DNA of 64,000 nt from assembly GCF_007565055.1 (NCBI RefSeq), contig NC_044566.1, forward strand, positions 64,541,315-64,605,314, written 5' to 3'. This document shows, in pieces, positions 55,641 through 64,000 of this stretch. The translations under genes and the position numbers were made by a program. This DNA is from Rhinopithecus roxellana. Its lineage: Eukaryota > Chordata > Mammalia > Primates > Cercopithecidae. The number at the start of each line of letters is the position of its first letter. Within the stretch, counting starts at the first letter, position 1. The notes under the pieces are model-generated. The model saw nothing but the letters and a program-made list of their open reading frames with translations, had not been told where the DNA came from and did no database searches.

Positions 55641-56051
55641 AAAATATGTTATTGATTTGGCACTTACCATCATTTCTTTAAAAAGTACACAGATGATATA
55701 TTCTTTAGTAGTAGGACATTTTATGTGGTTCCTTTTTCTCATTCACATTTGTATTTCCATTCCACTTCCCCCACAGAATTGTATCCTAGTGTAATATATT
55801 TTTGTTATTAAAAATTTTAGTGATCATCCTACTATATTACTCTGCAGTAAAAATATGTAATACATTAAAATTCAAAATGTATAAGTTTCTAGACCAAAAA
55901 TCTAAGTGTTGAAAATTTCTTACACATGAAGCTATTATTTATATTAAATATTTGATTGAATTAACATAATGCATTATACACTTGGTTTGGTAATTATGAA
56001 AAGTAGAATTGTATAGAAATACCTCACTTGATGAGATAGAAAGTAATTTTT
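55641..56051. other. AT-rich intergenic, nothing recognised
   Basis: No gene or repeat identified. Confidence 0.4.
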
Positions 56052-56376
56052 GGCCAGGTGCAGGGGCTCATGCCTGTAATCCAGCACTTTGGGAGGCTAA
56101 AGCAGGAGGATCACTAGCACTCAGGAGATTGAGACCAGCCTAGGCAACTGGCAAGATCCCATCTCTACAAAAAGTAAATAAATTAGCCAGGTGTGGTGGC
56201 ATGCACCTGTAGTCCCAGCCACTCAGAAGGCTGTGGTGGGAGGATCAGCTTAGCCCAGGTCAAGGCTGTAGTGAGCACTTATGGTACCACCACATGGCAG
56301 CTTGATTGACAGAGTGAGATCCTGTCCCCGCCCCCACTCTCAGCCCTCTGCCAAAAAAAAAAAAAAAAAAAAAAAG
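56052..56376 (+). mobile_element. Alu
   Basis: From 'ggccaggtgcaggggctc', with an unusual C-rich insertion ('cccgcccccactctcagcc') before the A-tail. Confidence 0.92.
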
Positions 56377-56379
56377 CAG

Positions 56380-56758
56380 AAAGCCATTTGCCTGGAGTTG
56401 TTCCTGTACCCAGAACCCTTATACAAGCAAATCAAAACATAACTTAGAGGCATTCCTTGTATCTGATTAATTTTGAACTGAGCTTTAACCAATCACAGAA
56501 AGTCAACCAGCCCATTGGTTATAAAATTAAGGACCTCAAACTAACTATACCCAAATAAGGAAAACACCTAGCGGTAGTCAGTCAAGTAATTGTCTTTACT
56601 GTACTTCCACCTTCAGCCTATAAAAGCTCCCTGCTCACACTACAGATCACTAGAGATCAGAATAGAGATCTCTGAACCTCTTCCAGTTTTGAGTGTTGCC
56701 CAATTAATGAATCCTTTAATGCTCAAATAAACTCTGTTAACTTTATTCTGCCTAAAGT
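56380..56758 (+). mobile_element. ERV1-like solo LTR, with promoter and poly(A) signals
   Basis: Plus orientation. A TATA box (cctataaaag, 56617-56626) is followed by a leader-like stretch and an AATAAA at 56726-56731. 'ccaatcacagaaagtcaacc' upstream resembles an LTR U3 CCAAT element. It is an old endogenous retroviral LTR with no viral genes beside it. The family is unassigned. Confidence 0.6.
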
Positions 56759-57059
56759 TTTTCTTTCTTTCTTTTTTTTTTTTTTTTTTTTGAGGCTGTG
56801 TCGCCCAGGCTGGAGTGCGGTGGCCGGATCTCGGCTCCCTGCAAGCTCCGCCTCCCGGGTTCACGCCATTCTCCTGCCTCAGCCTCCGAGTAGCTGGGAC
56901 TACAGGCGCCGCCACCTCGCCTGGCTAATTTTTTGTAGTTTTAGTAGAGACGGGGTTTCACCATATTAGCCAGGATGGTCTCGATCGCCTGACCTCGTGA
57001 TCCGCCCGTCTCGGCCTCCCAAAGTGCTGGGATTACAGGCTTGAGCCACCGCGCCCGGC
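56759..57059 (-). mobile_element. AluYR-type young Alu
   Basis: Ends 'gcttgagccaccgcgcccggc'-type head. T/C-rich tail. Small deletions at the start of the right arm. Confidence 0.94.
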
Positions 57060-57468
57060 AATCCAAACAATTTTAAAAAGACATTGTACCATGCCAAATT
57101 TTGGTTTCTGCAGAAATCCTAGAATGGCTCAAAATTGGAAAAATCTTTAAATATTAATCACCACATTAAAGATAAAAGGAGAAAAAAATACATAATGTCA
57201 TCCGAACAATAAAAAGATTAAAAATTGGAAAGAAAGAAACAAAGCTGTCATTATTTACAGATATATGATTATTTACCTAGAACACCTAGAAGAATCTAAA
57301 GGCACATTAGTAGAAATAACAAAAATATTTCACAAGTGACTGACTATAACATCAGTATAAAACTTGAGTTGCATTTTTATATACTAGCAATAGTTGGATA
57401 TAATTTTTAAAGACATTATTTACAGTCTCAATCAAAGCTATAAATTGCCTAGATTAAATGTGACAAAA

Positions 57469-57592
57469 GGCTGGGCCTGCTGGCTCACGCCTGTAATCCC
57501 AAGCACTTTGGGAGACCGAGGTGGGTGGAACGCCTGAGGTCAGGAGTTCGAGACCAACCTAGCTGACATGGTGAAACCCCATCTCTACTAAG
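57469..57592 (+). mobile_element. Alu left arm, part of an inverted pair
   Basis: From 'ggctgggcctgctggctc' to 'catctctactaaga', 5 bp before the T-run of an opposing Alu. Confidence 0.88.
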
Positions 57593-57597
57593 ACGGG

Positions 57598-57888
57598 TTT
57601 TTTTTTGAGACAGAGTCTCACTCTGTCACCCAGGCTGGAGTGCAGTGGCTTCATCATGCCTCACTGCAACCTCCGCCTCCCGGGTTCAAGCCATTCTCCT
57701 GCCTCAGCCTCCCAAGTAGCTGGGATTACAAGTGTATGCCACCATGCCCAGCTAATTTTTACATTTTTAGTAGAGACAGGATTTTGTCATGTTGGCCAGG
57801 CTAGTCTCAAACTTGGGACCCCAGGTGATCCACCCATCTCAACCTCCCAAAGTGCTGGGATTATAGGCATGAGCCACCGCACCCAACC
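57598..57888 (-). mobile_element. Alu, opposing the left arm
   Basis: Complete minus-orientation Alu ending 'gagccaccgcacccaacc'. Confidence 0.93.
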
Positions 57889-58100
57889 TGGTATGGTTTT
57901 TTAAACAAGACACACAGAATGATAACGATAGAAAAAGATTGATAACATCAACTCTATTCGTTTTTTTTTTTTTAATTGCACTTAGCAAAAAGACTCAGTA
58001 AAAAAACACAAATCACAATCTGACGGAAGATATTTTTGACCTACTTACCCGACACAGGAATGCGTTTTAAATATTCCTACAAATCAGTAAGAAAAAGGCA

Positions 58101-58410
58101 GGTTGGGTGCATTAGCTCATGCCTATAATCCCAGCACTTTGGGAGACTGAGGGAGGCTCGCTAGAGCCAGTTCTAGGACAGCCTGGGCAAGATGGTGGAC
58201 CTCACCTCTACAAAAAAATAAAAAGGAAATTAGCTGGGTATGGTAGTGAGTGCCTGTAGTCCCAGCTACACAAGAGGCGGAGGTGGGAGGATGGCTTGAG
58301 CCTGGAGAGTCAAGGCTGCAGCGAGCCATGATCTTGCTACTGCACTCCAGCCTGGCCAACAAAGCAAGACCCTGTCTCTAAGAAATGAATGAATGAATAA
58401 ATAAATAAAT
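58101..58410 (+). mobile_element. Alu in L1 with target duplication
   Basis: taagaaaaaggca is identical before (58088-58100) and after. The tail is GAAT/AAAT-rich. Confidence 0.95.
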
Positions 58411-59000
58411 AAGAAAAAGGCACACACCCCAACTGACAAAGGGGCAAAAATATGAACAGAGTTCATGAAGATGGCCAATAAATATATTAAACATATTTAA
58501 AAGATGCTCAATTTTATTACTAGTCAGGAAAATGTGAATTCAGACTATAGTGAAATATTATGCTAAACCCATTTGGATAAGAAATTTAAGTTATTCAACA
58601 ATATAAAATGCTAGAAGATTTGGAGCGGAGAGACTGTCTATACATGGCTCCCTGAAGTATAAATATGTCCAGCCACATGGGAAACTATTTGGCATTCTCT
58701 CAAAGCTAAGTGTTCACATACCTAGAGCCAAGCAATCTCATTCCTAAGTACAAACCTGAGAAACACACGCATTTCTGAACACAAGGAAAGACTATGAGAA
58801 CATTCGAGGCAGCTACATTCTTAACAGCAAATAACTGGAAATGATCCAACATCCATCAACAAAAGAGCTGATAAATAATTGTGGTGTATTCACACAATAG
58901 ACTGGAAAATAAACACAGTAGGGATCACGGAAGCATTATATTTAGTGAAAATAGGATGTCTCAGAAGACCACATAGAGTATCATAACATTTTTAGAATTC

Positions 59001-59440
59001 AATAGCTAATAAAAGTAAGCAATCAATTACGTGTGTGTGTGTGTTGTCTCTGTGATTAAAGTATATTTGTTAAGATTTCAAGATAATGGCTACCTCTAGT
59101 GGGCAAATTGGGATATAGGACAAGGAAAGTAAATACAGGTAAATGCCTGTTATTGGCAATGGTCTAGATCTTGATTTGAGAGGGTGGATCACAAGGATTC
59201 ATTATGTTATAATTTTTTAATAACAAATACATATTATCAAGAAAAAGAGAAAGCAAATAAATACAAGAAAAAGAGATACAACTACAAATATACTAGAAGT
59301 CTTAGGAAAGGGACTATCACTTATGCCAGTGAATTTGAAATTTTAGACAACGTGAACTGTCTAGAGAATAGAAGTTATCAAAACTAGTTCAAGAAGAAAT
59401 AGAACATTTTAGTAGTATAATAAAGAAATAGAATAAGCAG
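59001..59440. other. Intergenic, short (GT)n
   Basis: (GT)n at 59028-59044. Otherwise AT-rich without a recognised feature. Confidence 0.5.
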
Positions 59441-59443
59441 TCC

Positions 59444-59748
59444 TGGCTGGGTGCGGTGACTCACGCCTGTAATTCAAGCACTTTGGGAGGCTGAAGCAGG
59501 CAAATTGCTTGAATTCAGGAGTTCGAGACCAGAAGGGCCAATATGGTGAAACCCTGTCTCTACAAAAAATACAAAAATTAGCCAGGCGTAGCGATGCGTG
59601 CCTGTGTTCCCGGATATTTGGGAGGCTGAGATGGGAGGATCACTTGAGCACAGGAGGCAGAGATTGCAGTGAGAGGGGATTGTGCCACTGAACTCAAGCC
59701 TGTGTGAAAGAATGGGACCCTGTCTCAAAAACTAAAAATAAAAATAAA
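59444..59748 (+). mobile_element. Alu, first of a tandem pair
   Basis: From 'ggctgggtgcggtgactc' to an A-rich tail, directly followed by another Alu. Confidence 0.93.
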
Positions 59749-60047
59749 GACTGGGTGTGGTGGCTCACGCCTGTAATCCCAGCACTTTGGGAGGCTGAGG
59801 TGGGTGCATCACTTGAGGACAGGAGTTCAAGACCAGCCTGGCCAACATGGAGAAACCTTGTCTCTACTTAAAAAATACAAAAATTAGTTGGGCTTGGTGG
59901 TCCACGCCCGTAATCCCAGCTGCTCAGGAGGCTGAGGCAGGAGAATCACTTGAACCCAGGAGGAGGGGGCTGCAGTGAGCCGAGATCACACCATTGCACT
60001 CCAGGCTGGGCGACAGAATGAGACTGATACAAGAAAAAAAAAAAAAG
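59749..60047 (+). mobile_element. Alu, second of a tandem pair
   Basis: 'agaataagcagtcct' before the pair and 'agaataagtagtcct' after it are the outer duplication. Confidence 0.93.
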
Positions 60048-60150
60048 AATAAGTAGTCCTAACTCCACCCACTCACCCCCACCAAAAAACAATACTTCCT
60101 TCATTGTTTGAAGCAAATTGAAGAAGCCCTTTAAAAAAATGATAACCCTT

Positions 60151-60450
60151 GGCCAGGCGCAGTGGTTCATGCCTATAATCACAGCACTTTGGGAGGCCAA
60201 GGTGGGTGGAACACCTGAGGTCAGGAGTTCGAGACCAGCCTGGCCAAGATGGTGAAACCCTGTCGCTACTAAAAATACAAAAATTAGCCGGGTGTGGTGA
60301 CAGGCACCTGCAATCCCAGCTACTCAGGAGGCTGAGGGGGGAGAATTGCTTGAACCCAGGAGGCCAAGGTTGCGGAGAGCCAAGATCGTGCCACCGCACT
60401 CTAGCTCAGGTGACAGAGCAAGACACCGTGTCAAAAAAAAAAAAAAAAAA
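60151..60450 (+). mobile_element. Alu
   Basis: Complete plus-orientation Alu with a 19-A tail. Confidence 0.94.
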
Positions 60451-60534
60451 AGATAATCTTTGTCTTATACAAATTTGTGCAGAAAATAGATGAGAATAAA
60501 ATCCCCAACCTCTGTTATGAGAGTATTACATAAT

Positions 60535-60825
60535 TTTTTTTTTTTTGAGATGGAGTCTCGCTCTATTGCCCAGGTTGGAGTGCAGAGGCACAATCTAGGC
60601 TCACTGCAACCTCCACCCCCCGGGTTCAAGCAATTTTCCTGCCTCAGCCTCCCAAGTATCTGGGAATACAGGTGCATGCTACACATCCAGCTAATTTTTG
60701 TGTTTTAGTGTAGATGGGGTTTCACCACATTGGCCAGGCTAGTCTGGAACTCCTGACCTCAAGTGATCCTCCTGCCTCAGCCTCCCAAAGTGCTGGGATT
60801 ACAGGTGTGAGCCACCGCACCTAGC
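60535..60825 (-). mobile_element. Alu
   Basis: Complete minus-orientation Alu ending 'gagccaccgcacctagcc'. Confidence 0.94.
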
Positions 60826-61084
60826 CAGTAGTATACCTTTGATACCAAAATGGGACAAGAAGAATATGAAAAACAAAAACTACTTCAAATACAGCAACAT
60901 ATTTTTAAAATACACAAACATATCATAACTACTTGAGATTACCTCAGATATTAAAAAATGTTTAATATGTAAAATCTGTTAATATAATTAAATACATAAC
61001 ACGTTTAAGGGGAAAAAGCATATTATAATCTATAATCTCAATAAATGTGGAAGAAGTACTTGAAAACATTTAAGACCTACTCCA

Positions 61085-61388
61085 GGCCGGGCGCGGTGGC
61101 TCAAGCCTGTAATCCCAGCACTTTGGGAGGCCGAGACGGGCGGATCACGAGGTCAGGAGATTGAGACCATCCTGGCTAACACGGTGAAACCCCGTCTCTA
61201 CTAAAAAAATACAAAAATCTAGCCGGGCGAGGTGGTGGGCGCCTGTAGTCCCAGCTACTCAGGAGGCTGAGGCAGGAGAATGGCGTAAATCCAGGAGGCG
61301 GAGCTTGCAGCGTGAGCTGAGATCCGGCCACTGCACTCCAGCCCGGGTGACAGAGCGAGACTCCGTCTCAAAAAAAAAAAAAAAAAAA
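61085..61388 (+). mobile_element. AluYR-type young Alu with perfect target duplication
   Basis: aagacctactcca is identical at 61072-61084 and 61389-61401. Confidence 0.97.
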
Positions 61389-61551
61389 AAGACCTACTCC
61401 AGATAAAGAAAAGATTAGCAACTAAGCTATAAAAGAAGTCCTTTAACCAAATAAAGGGAATTTACTAAAAAGCTATAGCAAATAGCGCTGTTGGTGGGAT
61501 TATAAAACAGCACAGCCACTACAGAAAACAGTATGAAAGTTTCAATAAATT

Positions 61552-61852
61552 GCTGGGCATGGTGGCTCATGCCTGTAATCCCAGCACTTTGGGAGTCCAA
61601 GGCGGGTGGATCGCCTGAGGTCAGGAGTTTGAGATCAGCCTGACCAACATGGAGAAACCCTGTCTCTACTAAAAATACAAAATTAGCCGGGTGTGGTGGT
61701 GCATGTCTGTAATCCCAGCTACTCGGGAGGCTGAGGCAGGAGAATCGCTTGAATCTGGGAGGTGGAGGTTGTAGTGACCCAAGATCGTGGTCACTGCACT
61801 GCAACCTGTGCAACAAGAGCGAAACTCCATCTCAAAACAAACAAACAAAAAA
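61552..61852 (+). mobile_element. Alu, left member of an inverted pair
   Basis: Tail is (AAAC)n then A. Its target duplication aaagtttcaataaat recurs as aaagttttaataaat beyond the opposing Alu. Confidence 0.95.
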
Positions 61853-61855
61853 GAA

Positions 61856-61857
<2 letters not shown>

Positions 61858-61898
<41 letters not shown>

Positions 61899-62177
61899 AG
61901 GCGGAGTCTCGCTCTGTCGCCCGGACTGGAGTGCAGTGGCCCGATCTCAGCTCACTGCAAGCTCCGCCTCCCGGGTTTGCGCCATTCTCCCGCCTCAGCC
62001 TCCCGAGTAGCTGGGACTACAGGCGCCCGCCACCTCGCCCGGCTAGTTTTTGTATTTTTAGTAGAGACGGGGTTTCACTGTGTTAGCCAGGATGGTCTCA
62101 ATCTCCTGACCTCGTGATCCGCCCGTCTCGGCCTCCCAAAGTGCTGGGATTACAGGCTTGAGCCACCGCGCCCGGCC
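61858..62177 (-). mobile_element. AluYR-type Alu, right member of an inverted pair
   Basis: 40-T tail beginning 5 bp after the partner's A-tail. 'aaaagaaagttt' flanks both sides. It inserted inside the partner's 3' target duplication. Confidence 0.96.
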
Positions 62178-62507
62178 AAAAGAAAGTTTTAATAAATTAA
62201 AAATAAAATTACCATATGATCCAGCAATTCCATTTCTGAGTATATATTCAGAAGAATTGAAACCCAGTAATCACAGAGATATCTGAACACTCATGTTATA
62301 GAAGTGTTATTCACAATAGCCAAGAGGTGGACACAACCCAAATCTCCATCCACAGATGAACAGATAAACAAAATGTAGGATATACATACAAAGGAATGGT
62401 ATTCAGCCTTGAAAGGGAAGGAAATTCTGACATATGCTACAACATAGAGCAGCCTTGAGGACATTCTGCTGAGTGAAATAAGGCAGTCACAAAAAGACAA
62501 ATACTTC

Positions 62508-62776
62508 TTTTGGAGAGGAGTGGCTGGAGTGCAGTGGTGCTATCTGAGCCCGCTGCAGCCTCTGCCTCCTGCACTCAAGCGAACCTTTCACCTCAGCCTC
62601 CCGAGTAGCTGAGACTATAGGCACACACTACCACACCCCGCTAATTTTTAGAAGATTTTTTTTTTTTTTTTTTGTAAACATGAGGTCTCGCTATGTTGCT
62701 CCACAGTGGTCTCGAACTCTCCTGCCTCAGCTCCCAAAGTGCTGGGATTACAGGCGTGAGCCACCGTGCCTGGCCG
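62508..62776 (-). mobile_element. Truncated, internally deleted Alu in L1
   Basis: From 'gtggctggagtgcagtggtg' to 'gagccaccgtgcctggcc'. It lacks the start of the right arm. Confidence 0.85.
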
Positions 62777-63086
62777 GAAAAGACAACTACTATGATTCCA
62801 CTTATATGAAGTATTTAATGTAGTCAAATTCATAGAAAGAGAAAGTGGAGTGGTGATAACCAGGGGCTGAAGGGAGGGGAAAATGTGGGTTGTTCAATGA
62901 ACACAGAATTTCAGTTTTGCAAGATTAAAAAGTTCTAAAGATCTGCTATATGACAATATAAATATAGTTAGCCTTATGGAACACCTGAAAACTTTTATGA
63001 TAGTTACAAAGTGAGAGAGAGAGATGATTAAGGTCCCGTGGTTGGGCACAGGGATAGATCAATGGCACACCACAAAAATGTCCCGT

Positions 63087-63390
63087 GGCCGGGTGCAGTG
63101 GCTCACTCCTGTAATCCCAGCACTTTGGGAGGCCGAGGCGGGTGGATCGCCCGAGGTCAGGAGTTTGAGACCAGCCTGGCCAACATGGCGAAACCCTGTA
63201 TCTACCAAAAATACAAAAATTAGCCGGGCATGATGGTGCCTACCTGTAATCCCAGTTACTCAGGAGGCTGAGGCAGGAGATTCACTTAAACCGGGAGGCA
63301 GAGGTTGAAATGAGCCAAGATCATGCCACTGCACTCCGGCCTGGGAGACAGAGCGAGACTCCGTCTTAAAAAAAAAAAATAAAAATAAAT
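63087..63390 (+). mobile_element. Alu with target duplication
   Basis: 'aatgtccc' precedes and follows. The tail is AAAAT-rich. Confidence 0.94.
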
Positions 63391-63396
63391 GTCCCT

Positions 63397-63522
63397 ACAG
63401 GTATGGTAGTTCACACTTGTAATCCTGACTACTTAGGGAGTTGAAGTGGAAGGATCACTTAAGCCCAGGAATTTGAGACCAGGCTGGGTGATATAGGGAA
63501 ACCCCATCTCTTAAAAAAAGAA
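63397..63522 (+). mobile_element. Alu fragment
   Basis: Diverged arm from 'aggtatggtagttcacac' to 'ccccatctcttaaaaaaag'. Confidence 0.8.
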
Positions 63523-63649
63523 GAGCCCAAACAGATACAAATAGATATATATAGATATGCAACTTTGATACATTGTAGAAAAGGAATTACAAATCAATGA
63601 ATAAAGGATAAGCAATTCACCAAAAAGCACTGAGACCACTGACTTTTGT

Positions 63650-63964
63650 CTTTTTTCCTTTTTTTTTTGAGATGGAGTCTTGCTGTGTCGCCCAGGCTGG
63701 AGTGCAGCGGTGCGATCTCGGCTCACTGCAACCTCCACCTCGCAGGTTCAAGGGATTCTCCTGCCTCAGCCTCCCGAATAGCCAGGACTACAGGCGCCTG
63801 CCACCACGTCTGGCTAATTTTTTTTTTTTTTTTTTTGTATATTTAGTAGAGACAGGGTTTCACCATGTTGGCCAAGCTGCTCTCGAACTCCTGACTTCAG
63901 GTGATCCGCCCGCCTTGGCCTTCCAAAGTGCTGGTATTACAGGCGTGAGCCACCACGCCCGGCC
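63650..63964 (-). mobile_element. Alu
   Basis: Complete minus-orientation Alu with an expanded T-run in its linker. Confidence 0.95.
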
Positions 63965-64000
63965 TAATTTTGTATTTTTAGTAGTGAGGGGGTTTCTCCA
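63965..64000 (-). mobile_element. Alu left arm, cut by the window edge
   Basis: 'taattttgtatttttagtag' directly after the previous Alu begins another minus-orientation Alu left arm. Confidence 0.7.

Larger units (their letters stand above)
57060..59000 (+). mobile_element. Old L1 ORF2 to 3' region, split by Alus
   Basis: Parts at 57060-57468, 57890-58100 and 58411-59000. 'gaaacaaagctgtcattatt' and 'tatatactagcaatagttgg' belong to the reverse-transcriptase region. 'aagatggccaataaatatat' and 'catccatcaacaaaagagct' belong nearer the 3' end. Plus orientation, strongly decayed. Confidence 0.78.
60826..63010 (+). mobile_element. Old L1M, four pieces split by Alus
   Basis: Pieces are 60826-61084 (ORF2, 'gatctcaataaatgtgg'-like), 61389-61551, 62178-62507 and 62777-63010 (3'UTR: 'gtgataaccaggggctgaag'). 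The third includes 'ttaccatatgatccagcaat' and 'tacaaaggaatggtattcag'. All plus orientation; the order is consistent with one element carrying internal deletions. Confidence 0.78.

Noticed and set aside
235..63846. Scores of 60-120-codon frames reading like F-E-T-E-S-R-S-V or S-P-A-S-A-S-R-V-A-G-T
   Set aside because: These are translations of Alu elements, which give the same peptides wherever an Alu is in the right frame. They are not genes.
1..64000. A new multi-gene or defence-like system
   Set aside because: Apart from ZMYM2 exons, all recognisable structure is repeat-derived or regulatory. There is no gene cluster, tRNA, rRNA or small RNA gene I could support.

Overview
The window is nuclear DNA from a primate, most likely an Old World monkey such as a macaque, baboon or guenon. 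More than 80 Alu copies are readable, and about fifteen carry the young Old World monkey AluYR-type pattern: 'ggctcaagcctg' near the 5' end, 'gggcgaggtggcggg' in the middle, 'gagctgagatccggcc' near the 3' end. Around them lie older Alus, L1, L2, MIR, MADE1, Tigger1, MER30 and LTR remnants. No prokaryotic gene organisation is present.

Only one protein-coding gene can be supported. It is the 5' part of ZMYM2 (ZNF198), read on the minus strand, so transcription runs from high to low coordinates. From right to left: a CpG island and promoter (about 44.5-46.6 kb) with two CCAAT boxes and GC boxes; a noncoding first exon ending at a splice donor at 45276; a possible alternative 69-nt 5'UTR exon (44099-44167); a probable 47-nt 5'UTR exon (32575-32621); and the first coding exon (7777-8633), which encodes residues 1-282. 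The rest of the gene lies to the left, outside the window. The interval 1-7774 is intron, about 7.8 kb of the next intron. Joining the 47-nt exon to the coding exon creates a 21-codon upstream ORF with a strong start context that overlaps the ZMYM2 start codon out of frame.

Region by region: 1-2512 is a Tigger1 DNA transposon cut by the window edge. 2.5-7.7 kb is intron with old L1 and Alus. 7.8-8.6 kb is the coding exon. 8.6-32.6 kb is a repeat-dense intron with two L2 elements, a long split L1, many Alus and one MER30. 32.6-44 kb is another intron, with an MIR, a perfect 5 x 23-bp tandem array and a closely spaced inverted pair of young Alus. 44-46.6 kb is the CpG island. 46.8-64 kb is upstream intergenic sequence with L1, MIR, MaLR and ERV1-type LTRs, MER30 and Alu clusters, including a second inverted Alu pair with only 5 bp between tails.

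I found no sign of an undescribed multi-gene system. The observations most worth checking are the overlapping uORF, the candidate alternative 5'UTR exons, the inverted Alu pairs, the 23-bp array and a diverged local duplication at 17.0 and 19.7 kb. Repeat family names come from recognised sequence, not a database search; repeat boundaries are good to roughly 5-10 bases except where target-site duplications fix them.
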